A DNA stretch of 64,000 nt from NCBI RefSeq assembly GCF_022919215.1, contig NZ_CP095046.1, forward strand, positions 3,028,501 through 3,092,500. The letters are read 5' to 3'. This document shows, in pieces, positions 27,209-36,546 of the stretch. Every line of letters begins with the position of its first letter. The stretch's first letter is position 1. This stretch comes from Hymenobacter cellulosilyticus. GTDB lineage: Bacteria > Bacteroidota > Bacteroidia > Cytophagales > Hymenobacteraceae. A model generated the notes under the pieces. The model saw only the letters and a list, made by a program, of their open reading frames with translations, made no database searches and was not told where the DNA came from. The position numbers and the translations under genes are program-made.

Positions 27209-27778
27209 CTAACGGGGCCGGGTGGCAAACTCCAACTCGTTCTTGTCCAACTGCGTCAGGTGGCGGCGCCCGTGTTGGGCCAGGAAATATAGGTACTCGT
27301 ACACGTTGATTTTGCCCAGGCTATTCACCGACATGGTGGTCTTGTAGAGCAGGCCTTCCCCGTTTTTGAGCTGCTCGAGGTAGCCCAGGCACTGCTGCAC
27401 CTGCTCCCGGAGCTGCATGCGCACCTCGGCCAGGGGCTTGCTTCCCGTGGGCTCCATGTGTTCGGGCCGAACCCAGGCAAAGGACTGGTGCTGGCCGATT
27501 TCGGTGAGCTTATCGAGCTGAAAATCGTCGTGGGTCAGCGTAGTCGGTAATTCAGTCAGGGCAGCTTTCTGCAGGGCCTTGGTGGTGCCCTTGGCAATGA
27601 GAATCAGCAGGAAATGATTGGTCAGCCCGATGTGTTCCAACACCTCGTCGATGGTCCAGCCCCCGGCGGCCGGGCGGTAGGCGCGTAGCCGCGCATCCTT
27701 GTCAAACCAGGTGTCGATGCGGGCAAAAGTACCCGTAAGACTGGTGCTGATTTCGGCAATAAGGGCGGGTAGGGTCAT
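27209..27778 (-). CDS. DinB-family protein
   Basis: A 189-residue four-helix-bundle protein of the DinB/YfiT superfamily, which bind a divalent metal through three histidines. Visible: WTIDEVLEHIGLTNHF with the first His, HDDFQLDKL, and the C-terminal pair in FLAQHGRRHLTQL. Some relatives are thiol transferases, others are of unknown function. Intact and not obviously in an operon with the YebC gene upstream. Confidence 0.8.
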   Translation of the reverse strand: MTLPALIAEISTSLTGTFARIDTWFDKDARLRAYRPAAGGWTIDEVLEHIGLTNHFLLILIAKGTTKALQKAALTELPTTLTHDDFQLDKLTEIGQHQSFAWVRPEHMEPTGSKPLAEVRMQLREQVQQCLGYLEQLKNGEGLLYKTTMSVNSLGKINVYEYLYFLAQHGRRHLTQLDKNELEFATRPR

Positions 27779-27849
27779 AATTCAACAGAAATAGAACTGT
27801 AGTTGCAGAAGCTGCTTCAAGTAGCCTCGGGCGCCGGCCAAAACCAAGC

Positions 27850-27877
27850 GCGGGCCGCCCCAACCGGAGCGGCCCGC
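27850..27877 (-). terminator. Hairpin downstream of the YebC gene
   Basis: A perfect 9-bp stem (27850-27858 with 27869-27877) 30 bp past the YebC stop, followed on the minus strand by GCTTGGTTTTGG. The T tract is weak, so termination is probable but not certain. Confidence 0.55.
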
Positions 27878-27907
27878 GTTTCCGAAGGTTCTTTCGGTGC
27901 GAAAGGC

Positions 27908-28641
27908 TTAGCCCAGCGTGTGGTACACGGCCTGCACGTCGTCGTCCTCTTCAAACTTCTCAATCAGGCTCATTACCTCTTCCAGCTGCTCGCCTTCCAG
28001 GGTCACGGTCGTGTTGGGGATGCGCTGCAGGTTGGCCGATACTACGTTCAGGCCCTTTTCTTCCAGGGCTTTCTGCATCTGCCCAAAGTCGGTAAAGGCG
28101 GTTTCCACCACGATGAAGTCTTTCACCGCGCCGTGCTCGTCTTCTTCCTGGTCGGCGTACACGTCTTCAGCACCGGCGTCAATCAGCTCCAGCTCCAGCT
28201 CGTCGAGGTCGAGGCCTTCTGCGGCCAGGCGGAACACGCCCTTGCGGGTGAAGGTGTAGTCGGAGGAGCCGGCCGTGCCCAGGGCGCCGTTGCCGCGGTT
28301 GAAGTACATGCGCACGTTGGCTACGGTGCGGGTGGGGTTGTCGGTGGCGGTTTCAATCACGACGGCCACGCCGTGGGGGCGTAGCCCTCATATACCACTT
28401 CCTGGTAATCTTTTTCCTCCTTGCTGCTGGCGCGCTTGATGGCGGCTTCCACGCGGTCCTTGGGCATGTTTACGCCCTTGGCGTTCTGCATGGCCGTGCG
28501 CAGGCGGGAGTTGGTATCCGGGTTAGGGCCCGATTCCTTCACGGCCATCACGATTTCCCGGCCGATGCGGGTAAAGTCCTTGGACATCTTGTCCCAGCGC
28601 TTCATCTTCCGGCCTTTGCGGAATTCAAATGCTCTTCCCAT
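27908..28641 (-). CDS. yebC: YebC/PmpR family protein, one frameshift
   Basis: Conserved cytoplasmic protein long annotated as a transcription regulator and lately linked to relief of ribosome stalling. The start [19 protein letters not shown] and [32 protein letters not shown] and [16 protein letters not shown] are family signatures. The frame breaks near 28376-28380 (minus strand GCCCCCACGG); one C gives [13 protein letters not shown] and 244 residues, the family length. It has its own leader and downstream hairpin. Confidence 0.92.
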
Positions 28642-28709
28642 CTATATAAAATTGTGAAATGGTGATGTGGTGAGTTGTTGTTGGGTGAGCCAAGGCTCAG
28701 AAAGGGGCC

Positions 28710-28717
28710 GCAAGTTA
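28710..28717 (-). promoter_or_regulatory. Possible promoter element upstream of the YebC gene
   Basis: On the minus strand CTAACTTGCGGCCCC lies 69 bp before the start codon and nearly equals the string before bioB. Confidence 0.35.
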
Positions 28718-28805
28718 GCAGAAAGGGCGGCCGGGCGCAATTGCGGAAAGCAGGTCGCCAAGCAATAACAGTAAGTCACAAGTTCACCGCTTCACAGCTC
28801 ACCCG

Positions 28806-29257
28806 CTAATCCGCCCGTAGCGTGTAGATGCCCTTGTTGCCGGCAGGGTAGCCGATGAGCGTGAGCGTGAGGGTGCGGGCCTTGGGCTGGTAGCGGAAAG
28901 CGCCCTGGTCGACGCGGGCCTGGCCTTTGCTGTCGGTGTAGCTAAAGGTGATTTGGTCGCCGGAGAAAGTAAAGCGGCCATCCTGGCTGAAGTTCATCAC
29001 CCCGCCGTTGCCCGAGAGTTGCAGGCGTTTCTGGTAAGTACCGTCGGGGTGCAGGGTCAGGGTGCCGCCCACGCCCTTGGCCTCCATGGGCTTGGCGCTG
29101 GTTTCCGTGTCCACGATGGAGTAGGAGAGGTAGGTGTAGGACGTGAAAAACGAGGGGTTGAGCACGGGCGCCTTGCCCTTCGATGGGGCCTGGGCGGCGG
29201 CGCTACCCCGCCGCCGAGCAGCACGAGTAAGGCAAAAAGCAGAAGACGATAATTCAT
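28806..29257 (-). CDS. Secreted beta-rich hypothetical protein, one frameshift
   Basis: ATG at 29257 opens MNYRLLLFALLVLLGGG, a signal peptide. The frame breaks at a GGGG run near 29204-29207; one G joins it to SAAAQAPSKGKAPVLNP and the mature domain, 150 residues in total. FTSYTYLSYSIVDTET, HPDGTYQKRLQLSG, DGRFTFSGDQITFSYTD and a final IYTLRAD form regular beta strands like a lipocalin-type or YD barrel, but I cannot name the family. It follows the T9SS cargo region and precedes none in an evident operon. Confidence 0.65.
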
Positions 29258-29325
29258 ACGGCAAGCTACGAGAAAACGCCCGGCTACTGATAGCCGCCGG
29301 CACCCGAAAAAAGCCGGTAGCTGCC

Positions 29326-31236
29326 TCAGCGCACCACTTCCAGCCAGCCTTTTAGTACCTGCTGAGTTGCTTTGTGGCGCAACTGATAGTAGTACACGCC
29401 CGCCGGCTGGTTGTCGGCCTGCCAGCCGTTACGGTAGCCCGCCTGTTGAAAAACCAGCCGGCCCCAACGGTTGTAAATAACAATATCCCAGTTCTGGGCA
29501 TCGTAGTTCTGCAGCACAAACCGCTGGTTCAGGCCGTCGCCATTGGGGGTGATAATGTTGGGCAGCGCACAGTTCTTGTCCGGTAGCGTAATGGTGATAG
29601 AGTCGCGGGTGGTACAGCCGGCCAGTGACTCGAAGCGCACCCGGTACACCCCGCCCTGGCTGACGCGCCGCACCGAGTCGGTGGTTGGCGAGTCGTCCCA
29701 GCGTAGCGTGCCTTCCATATTGGCCGTGGCCGTCAGCACGATTTCGCCCTCGCCGCACACCGCTTCGGAGGCGGGCATAGCCGCCCGCAGCTTCAGAATC
29801 GGGCTGGCCGGCACGGTCACGGTGCGGGAAATGGTCAGGCTGGTGCCATCCGTAAAGTCGGCCTTGACCCGCATTTCGCGGATGCCCGCCTGCGCAAAAA
29901 CCGGCGCGATTTGCAGGCCTATATACTGAGTGGCATCGGACACAAACGCCCAGGTTACCTGCCGCAGCGTACGGCCGCCGCGCGCGTAGGCCCGAAAGGT
30001 GCCCACCTGGCCCGCGCAGCCGGGCTCGCCCTCAATACCAAAGCCTTCTTCAATGGGCGCCTGGCTTAGCACCGGATTTACCCGGTAGTTGGGCAAAGAC
30101 CACTGCGACACGGGGTCGGATTGACTATCGGGATTGAGGTAGGAATTAACGCGCTGCCCCGAAAAACGAAGGAAGAGGCCACCAGGCTGTTGGCTCGCTC
30201 AATGACGCTCAGACCCGAATCGTCGTACACCGCTATGTAGATTCGGTTGTCGGGGCCGCGCAGAAAATCCCCTACCGGGCGCGGGCTGCGGCCCATCGAG
30301 TAGCGGGAAGCTATAATTTTCTCCGGGGAGCCCGCCTGCAAGTCGAAGCGCAGAATATTGGGCCCCTCGTGCGTATAGAGCACGCTGCCATCGGCCGAAA
30401 ACTCGACCCCGACCGTGCGGGCCGTGAGAATGTCGGTGATACGCGCCGGAGCCAGCAGGCTGGCCCCGTTGCTGACGACGCCGGTGGCCGGGTCGAAATC
30501 GAAGAGCTCCAGGCCGCCCAGCATCTTGGTTACGGCCAGCTGCCGCCCATTGGGCGAGAAGCGGATGAGGCCGGTTTGGGCCGTAGTAGCGCCCGTAAAT
30601 ACCGAGCCTACAGTGCTGATTACCGGCGTAGCCGACAGGCCGTTCTGGGTAAGGGCAAAGGCATAAAACTCGTTGGTCTCGAAGCCGTGCACGACAATCC
30701 AGTAGTCGTAGCCGTTGGCCTGGGGCACGGCCGCCAGGTGCTCGGTCACCAGCTTGCCGCCGGGAATGGGCACCCGCACCCCGCGCTGGGTTACGGCCCC
30801 AGGCCGTTGTCGAGCCGCATATCAATCAGCGAGTAGCGCAGGCCGGCCTGCAGATTGCTTTCCTTGTCGCCCTGTGTGAAAAGGTAGTACAGCTTCGCGT
30901 TGTTGACGGCGCGTACTGCCAGCGCGCCCTGGCTGGCCGACGTGCTGCCTCCCAGCGCCGTGCCATTGGGCATGATCTTGCCGAGCCGGTTGTCTACGGT
31001 TTCGCCATTGGTGTAAAATTGAAGCGTGCCCTGCTCATCGACCACCGACGAGCAGCCCTCGAAATTCCGAAACGACGGAGAAATCTGGTTTTGTGCGATG
31101 GGCCGATCCAGAGCCGGGTCGAAGCGTAGGGAAGCTCTTCGGCCGAACACCCAGATATCCCGGGGCTCTGGGCCTGCAGGGTAAAGCACGACGCAAGGCT
31201 AAGCACAGCGCCCAGCAGAAGTAGATGTTTTCTCAT
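29326..31236 (-). CDS. Large secreted protein with gliding-motility/T9SS C-terminal domain, three frameshifts
   Basis: Predicted cargo of the type IX secretion system. MRKHLLLLGAVLSLASCFTLQAQ is the signal peptide; the middle (residues about 25-350) has repeated beta-propeller-like strands (LIRFSPNGRQLAVTK, VEFSADGSVLYTHEG); the end, NIITPNGDGLNQRFVLQNY then IYNRWGRLVFQ and YYYQLRHK, is the CHU_C/gliding-associated C-terminal sorting domain (type B). Frame breaks near 31165 (AGCCCCGGG), 30798 (CTGGGGCCG) and 30165 (TTTTTCGGGG) each need one base; restored length is 637 residues. Likely exported and attached at the surface; function unknown. Confidence 0.85.
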
Positions 31237-31380
31237 ACCCGCCCTGGATAATGGTAATCTGATTAATAAACAGACTTTTTGTTCCGACGCGGACCCACCG
31301 AACTGCGGGCTCCGGCCGGCGCTGGCAAACGGTACCTTCTGGAATAACTCTATACCTTAGTTCACAAGTATACCTAAAAT

Positions 31381-32292
31381 ATGTACACTTTCATTCGCGA
31401 ATTAATCCAGCCGGCTGCCAAGCTGCCCGCCGCCGACGTCTGTCTCGTAGGTCTGCCCCTAGACTTTGGTACTGTGCTGGAAGGCGGCCGGGCCGGGGCC
31501 GTTCATGCCCCCGACGCCATCCGCCGGGAGCTGCGCCGCTACCACAAAACCTACAACCTGGAGCACAACGTGGACCTCTCCGGCCTGCGCATTGCTGATG
31601 CCGGCAACCTAAGCTTGCACGACCCCAGCCACGCCGTCAACCACGCCACCATCCGGCAGCGTTTGGGCGAGCTGCTGGCGCAGTACCCGCGGGTAGTGGT
31701 GCTGGGCGGCTCCCACGACGGTACCTACAGCACCGTGCGCGGCCTTTTCGACGCCGGCGGTGGGCAGCCTGTGGGCGGCATCAACCTCGACGCTCACGCC
31801 GACGTGAAAGACAAGCCCGAACTCATCAGCAGCGGTACGCCCTTTGGCAAGCTGCTGCGGGAAAACGTGCTGACGGGCTCGCGCTTCACCGAGCTGGGGC
31901 TGCATTCCAATCTCAATACCAAAGAGGATATCGACTTTCTGCACCAGCAGCAGGCCACCATCGTGCCCCTTGCCCACGTGCAGCAGGATGGCATGCCGCT
32001 GTTTATGGAACGGGCCCTGCACCGGGCCACGGCCCAGGGACCCGCTTTCGTCAGCTTCGACATTGATGGGTGCGCCGAAGCCTTTGCCCCGGCCGTATCA
32101 GCACCCAGTGCCGATGGGTTTACGCCCCGGCAGGCTGTGGAAGCCGCTTTTCTGGCTGGCTGCCAGCCCAAGGTACGCCTGTTCGAGGTAGTGGAGCTCA
32201 ACCCGGTATTCGACCGGGACAACCAGACGGCCCGCTTGGCCGCTACCATCATTACTGCGTTTTTAACCGGGGTAGCGAAAGAGAAGTTGTAA
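31381..32292 (+). CDS. hutG: Formimidoylglutamase-like arginase-family hydrolase
   Basis: Manganese hydrolase of the ureohydrolase family, likely converting N-formimidoylglutamate to glutamate and formamide in histidine breakdown. Metal motifs: LGGSHDGTYS (His), NLDAHADV (three ligands), SFDIDGCAEAFAP (two Asp). Length 303 residues is standard. Assignment to HutG rather than arginase or agmatinase rests on the altered third motif (no DPxxxPGtGTP) and on hutU lying 5 kb downstream on the same strand. Intact frame. hutH and hutI are not in the window. Confidence 0.75.
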   Translation: MYTFIRELIQPAAKLPAADVCLVGLPLDFGTVLEGGRAGAVHAPDAIRRELRRYHKTYNLEHNVDLSGLRIADAGNLSLHDPSHAVNHATIRQRLGELLAQYPRVVVLGGSHDGTYSTVRGLFDAGGGQPVGGINLDAHADVKDKPELISSGTPFGKLLRENVLTGSRFTELGLHSNLNTKEDIDFLHQQQATIVPLAHVQQDGMPLFMERALHRATAQGPAFVSFDIDGCAEAFAPAVSAPSADGFTPRQAVEAAFLAGCQPKVRLFEVVELNPVFDRDNQTARLAATIITAFLTGVAKEKL

Positions 32293-32341
32293 ATGTTATT
32301 TGTTGACTGATAGCTGGTTAGGTATTCTGTTGGGAAGAAGT

Positions 32342-32377
32342 ACGAAATAATTCGTGTTTAACTACGAAATATTTCGT
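32342..32377. promoter_or_regulatory. Two tandem palindromic operator-like boxes
   Basis: ACGAAATAATTCGT (32342-32355, one centre mismatch) and ACGAAATATTTCGT (32364-32377, perfect palindrome) start 22 bp apart, on the same face of the helix. They lie about 75 bp before the first DUF4097 gene and 50 bp after hutG. Such spaced dyads are typical of dimeric winged-helix repressors; the sequence recalls BlaI/MecI-type operators, but the protein is not identified and this is inference. Confidence 0.6.
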
Positions 32378-32450
32378 TGGTTGCGCAGCGGTTGCCGCTC
32401 AACCGCCGTCCTTTAGACATCCAACTTCTTTCACCCCAGCTTCTACTCGT

Positions 32451-33257
32451 ATGAAAAACCTGCTTACTGTGCTCTGGCTCAGCGCCGTGTCTATGCCAGC
32501 GCTGGCCCAAACTGCGCCCACGTTTACTTCCAGCTGCGACGAGAGTAAGTACTACCGCAGCGGGCAGGAGCGCTACTGCGAAACCCGTGACTTGGTCGTG
32601 GCTGCGCCTAAGTCGGGCCCGTTGCTGGTCGACGGGCAGCGCAATGGCAGCATCACGGTGAAAAGCTGGGCCGGCAAAGACGTGCGGGTGCGGGCCCGCG
32701 TCACGACCTGGGGCACCGATGTGGCGGCGGCCAAAGCCAAGTCGGTGGGCGTGCAAGTGGCCGCGGCCGGCAACAAGCTGCAGGCCACCGGGCCCAGCTC
32801 GGAAGGCGAAGACAACTGGGCGGTGAGCTACGAGATATTCGTGCCCGAAAAGCTGGCCCTCGACCTGAAAACCTACAACGGCAGCATCAGCCTCAAAGAC
32901 CTGCGCGGCCCGGTGACTTTTGAGGCCCACAACGGCTCGGTAACCGTGGCCGGTTCGGGGGGCGACGTGCGGGGCCGCACCCAGAACGGCTCTTTGAACA
33001 TCACGCTGGCCGGCAAGAAGTGGGACGGCAAAGGTCTGGACCTGACCACCCAGAATGGCTCCATCCGGTGGAAACTGCCCGCCGACTACTCGGCCCAGCT
33101 GATCAGCAGCACCGTGAACGGTCGAGTAGACACAGACTTCGGCACCTCCGTGTCGGGCAAAATCGGGCGCGACATGGCCGTGAGTCTGGGCAAAGGCGGC
33201 GCTCCGGTTAAGGCCGTGACGACAAACGGCAGCATCTCCATGCGCCGCGCCGAATAA
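32451..33257 (+). CDS. DUF4097-type secreted beta-helix protein, copy 1
   Basis: A 268-residue exported protein (signal MKNLLTVLWLSAVSMPALA). After CDESKYYRSGQERYCETRDLVV the sequence is a run of short beta rungs with NGS/NGG turns (YNGSISLKDL, HNGSVTVAGS, QNGSLNITLAG, QNGSIRWKLP, VNGRVDTDFG, TNGSISMRR), the adhesin-like solenoid of DUF4097. Two Cys in the N-terminal region may pair. It is the first of three tandem paralogs and the only one preceded by the palindromic boxes. Intact. Confidence 0.85.
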   Translation: MKNLLTVLWLSAVSMPALAQTAPTFTSSCDESKYYRSGQERYCETRDLVVAAPKSGPLLVDGQRNGSITVKSWAGKDVRVRARVTTWGTDVAAAKAKSVGVQVAAAGNKLQATGPSSEGEDNWAVSYEIFVPEKLALDLKTYNGSISLKDLRGPVTFEAHNGSVTVAGSGGDVRGRTQNGSLNITLAGKKWDGKGLDLTTQNGSIRWKLPADYSAQLISSTVNGRVDTDFGTSVSGKIGRDMAVSLGKGGAPVKAVTTNGSISMRRAE

Positions 33258-33375
33258 GCTGCTCCCGCATTTTCTGGAAGCCTTCAGGCAACGGTTTGCT
33301 TGTTCTTTCCTTCTACCAATTTACGCTACCGGCCTGGTGGCGCACCCCTTTGTTCACCCTTCACTTTTCTGAGCT

Positions 33376-34183
33376 ATGAAAACTTTATCCGCTGCCCTGC
33401 TGCTGGCTTTGACTTCCGTGTCGGCCTTTGCCCAAACGACTCCAGCCTTCACCTCGACCTGCAACGAGGGCAGCACCTACCGCAGCAACACCAGCACCAA
33501 GCGCTACTGCGAAACCCGCGACCTGACGCTGCCCAGCCCCGGCAGCCAAACCCTGACCATCGACGGGGAAGCCAACGGCGGCATTTCGGTGAAGGGCTAT
33601 GACGGCAACCAGGTGCTGGTGCGGGCCAAGGTGAGCACCTGGGCCGCCACCGACGAAGCCGCCGGGCAGCTGGCCAAGCAAGTCACCGTCAAATCGGGCG
33701 GCAACTCGCTACGCGCCGACGGCCCCAGCCAGAACGAGCAGGGCTGGGCCGTGAGCTACGAGGTGTTTGTGCCCCGCAAAACGGCCCTGGCCCTGCGCAC
33801 CGTCAACGGCGGCATCAGCCTCCGGGACCTGGAGTCGACCATCAAGTTCAATGCCGTCAATGGGGCGTTAACCTGAGCAACGTGGCCGGGCAGGTAAAGG
33901 GCAGCACCGTCAACGGGGGCTGCACATCAAGCTGGCGGGCACCAAGTGGAACGGGCAGGGCCTGGATGTAGAAACAACGAACGGCGGCATCACCTGGGAC
34001 CTGCCCAAAAACTACTCGGCCAAGCTGTTTACCAGCACCACCATGGGCTCCATCAAAGCCGATAATCTGACGGTCACCAAGTCAGGCTTCATGCACAAGG
34101 AGGTTGCGGCCAACCTTGGGCAGGGCGGAGCCCCCGTGCGGGCCGTTACCGTCAACGGTGGCATAAAGGTCAACCAGGAATAG
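33376..34183 (+). CDS. DUF4097-type secreted protein, copy 2, two frameshifts
   Basis: Signal peptide MKTLSAALLLALTSVSAFA, then CNEGSTYRSNTSTKRYCETRDL, closely parallel to copy 1, and NGGIS-type rungs. The frame breaks near 33862-33865 (AATGGGGCG) and near 33915-33919 (AACGGGGGCTG); one G each restores NGGVNLSNVAGQVKG and GLHIKLAGTKW to a stop at 34183, 269 residues. It is closer to copy 3 than to copy 1 in the C-terminal rungs (TWDLPKNYSAKLF). Confidence 0.8.
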
Positions 34184-34343
34184 TACCTGCGCACTCACCA
34201 CAAAAGCGGCGCTGGCTTCGGCTGACGCCGCTTTTTGTTTGTAGGAACGCCAAATCAGCTCGGCAGGCAACTATTCCGGTGCAATTCGGCTTGTGGGCAA
34301 ACCGGCCCTTGCTGGCCGCTGCCTTTTCCCGCTTTTGCCCCGC

Positions 34344-35143
34344 ATGAAAATCCCGTTTCTCGCCTTGCTCCTGAGCCTGGCTACCGGCGCCGCGCACGCC
34401 CAAACCGCGCCCGTGTTTACCACCACCTGCGGCGACGGCACCTTTACCAGCAGCAGCAGTAAGCGCTTCTGCGAAACCCGCGACAAAACCCTGCCGCTCC
34501 CGCCGAAGGCATCACCATCGACGGCCGCTCCAACGGCGGCATCACCGTGAAGGGCTGGGACGGCAAAGACATCCGGGTGCGGGCCAAGATCCTGGCCTGG
34601 GGCAAAAACGACGAGGAAGCCCGCAAGCTTGGCCGCAGCGTAACCATTATGGCCAAAGACTACACCCTGCGGGCCGAAAGCTCGGAGCCCGGGGAACTGG
34701 GTTGGGCCGTGAGCTACGAGGTATTCGTGCCCCGCAACATGCCCCTGACCTTGCGCACCCTCAACGGCGGCATCAACCTGAGCGACCTGCTGGGCCCGGT
34801 CACGTTTGAAGCGGCTAATGGCGGTATCTCCCTGGTCAACGTAGGCGGCAGCGTGAAGGGGCGCACCGTCAACGGCGGGGTGAAAATCAAGCTGGCCGGC
34901 ACCAAATGGGTAGGAGAGGGCCTGGACGTAGAAACTCAGAACGGCAGCATCACCTGGGACTTGCCCAAAAACTACTCGGCCCGGCTGTTTGCCGCTACCA
35001 CCGTCGGCAGCATCAGCGCCGGCAAGCTGCCCGTTACCAGCTCGGCTACCCTGCAAAAAGTAGTAACGGCCACGCTCGGGCAGGGCGGCGCCCCGCTCCG
35101 GGCCGTGACCACTAAGGGCAGCATCAAGCTCACCCAACTGTAA
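34344..35143 (+). CDS. DUF4097-type secreted protein, copy 3, one frameshift
   Basis: Signal peptide MKIPFLALLLSLATGAAHA, CGDGTFTSSSSKRFCETRDK and NGGI rungs as in copies 1 and 2. The frame breaks near 34498-34502 (CTCCCGCCG); one C gives LPAEGITIDGRSNGGITVKGW and 266 residues. Last of the tandem set, followed by a hairpin. Function of the family is unknown; it is often coupled to regulators that sense envelope stress. Confidence 0.82.
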
Positions 35144-35166
35144 ATTTTAAATTCGCTCATAACAAC

Positions 35167-35198
35167 AAGGCCGCGTCAGCATCTGCTGGCACGGCCTT
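35167..35198. terminator. Hairpin between converging genes
   Basis: AAGGCCG and CGGCCTT (35167-35173 with 35192-35198) plus an inner GTCAGC/GCTGGC stem, with a mismatch between. The flanking T tracts are poor on both strands. It lies between DUF4097 copy 3 and the metallo-hydrolase. Confidence 0.55.
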
Positions 35199-35258
35199 GA
35201 GCATTTTCAAAGCTCAGAAAGGTTGGGGTAAGGGTAGTTGGCGCAGAAAGAGTGTAGC

Positions 35259-36345
35259 CTAGTCGCCGACGCCGCCCTGGCGCCACTCCGGGCGGCTCGG
35301 GCCCGGGCCCACGATGGTACCGTCGGGCCGCTCACCGTAGCCGGTGCTGTAAGAATCGGCCGTGTCGAAGCTGCTGGCATAACCGTAGGAGGTGGTTTTC
35401 TTCCGGCGGCCGGCTTTGGCTTTCTTGTTCTTCTTGTTTTTGCCGGCCAGCAAGGCTGCGGCCGTTATAGCCAGGCCCAGTCCGGCGCTGATGACGGCCA
35501 GCTTGGCGGGCAGCGTATCTACGGCGGCCGGGGCATAAACTCCACCCCATTATCATCGAGGCGGGCGGGTTGCTGCACGTAGCGGCCCCGGGTCGGCATC
35601 GGGAATTCGCGGGCCAGAGCACTAAGGCCTTCGGTGGCTTCCACACCCTTCATAACCGGGCCGTGGCCGCAGCCGATATTCTCGGGCCGCAGGGCCGCCA
35701 GCTTCTCCACCGATTCGCGCACCTGCGTCCAGTTGTAGTTGAACGGCGCGCCGGCCACGCTGATGCAGGGCACCTGCATGAGCAAAGAAGGCACCGATTC
35801 GTGGTTGGCTGTGGCAAAAGCGTCGGCCCCAAGTAGAGTTCGGTCTTTTTCGCGGAACAGCGCAATCTGCCCGGGCGCGTGGCCTGGTACGTGCACCACC
35901 TGCCAGTCGGGCAGGAAGGGCGGGTCACTGTCGGTAGTGGGCAGGGCCTGCACTACGCCCGTGAGCTGGAACGATTGGGGCGGAAAAAACCGCGACACAA
36001 AGGCTAGCGAACCGCCCCGCTCCACGGTGGGGTCGGCGGGCGGATACACGGCTTTACCTGTCAGGAAAGGCAGTTCCAGGGGTGAGCCAGCACCGGTACC
36101 TTCCAGTGCTCGGCCAGTTCGCGGGCATTGCCGGCGTGGTCCATGTGGCCGTGGGTCAGCAGGATAGCCTCCGGGTGAGTGCCGGGGTAAAAAAGCTTGT
36201 CGGCCGCCGCAATAATGTCCTTGGCCGCGCCCGGCAGACCCGTATCAACCAGCACCCATTCGCCGGAACGGCCGGTTTCGACGAAGTATAAGTTGACAAA
36301 GCGTTGAATAGTAAGCTGGTGAACCCCAGGAGCAACTTGTTTCAT
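35259..36345 (-). CDS. MBL-fold metallo-hydrolase with C-terminal membrane anchor, two frameshifts
   Basis: Zinc hydrolase of the metallo-beta-lactamase fold (glyoxalase II-like). Ligand motif LTHGHMDHAGN (HxHxDH), VPGHAPGQIALF and GCGHGPVMKG are visible. The frame breaks near 36076-36079 (CACCCCTGG) and near 35532-35535 (ATGCCCCGG); one C each gives 362 residues from MKQVAPGVHQL. The restored C-terminus is unusual: a hydrophobic helix LAVISAGLGLAITAAALLAG followed by KNKKNKKAKAGRRKK and a polar tail, as if the enzyme were tail-anchored with the basic side in the cytoplasm. Substrate unknown. Confidence 0.78.
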
Positions 36346-36496
36346 TGGATCAGCATATTGATTGGACGGAAAGAGGATTACGCATAATTCCGGCCGGAGG
36401 ATAGAGTTGCCAGATATTTTAAATGACACACCACCCGCTTACCCCAGTGCTGGAGGATGCATTTACCCGGCTAAGGCGCTGGGCGGGGGCATAAAA

Positions 36497-36523
36497 AAAG
36501 CCCCTCGGGAAACGAGGGGCTTT
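36497..36523 (-). terminator. Intrinsic terminator
   Basis: An 11-bp stem (36497-36507 with 36513-36523, loop of 5) followed on the minus strand by TTTTTTATGCC; it ends the Gly/Ser/Thr-rich lipoprotein gene. Confidence 0.85.
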
Positions 36524-36546
36524 CTTCAGATTGGAGTGGTGTCGGC

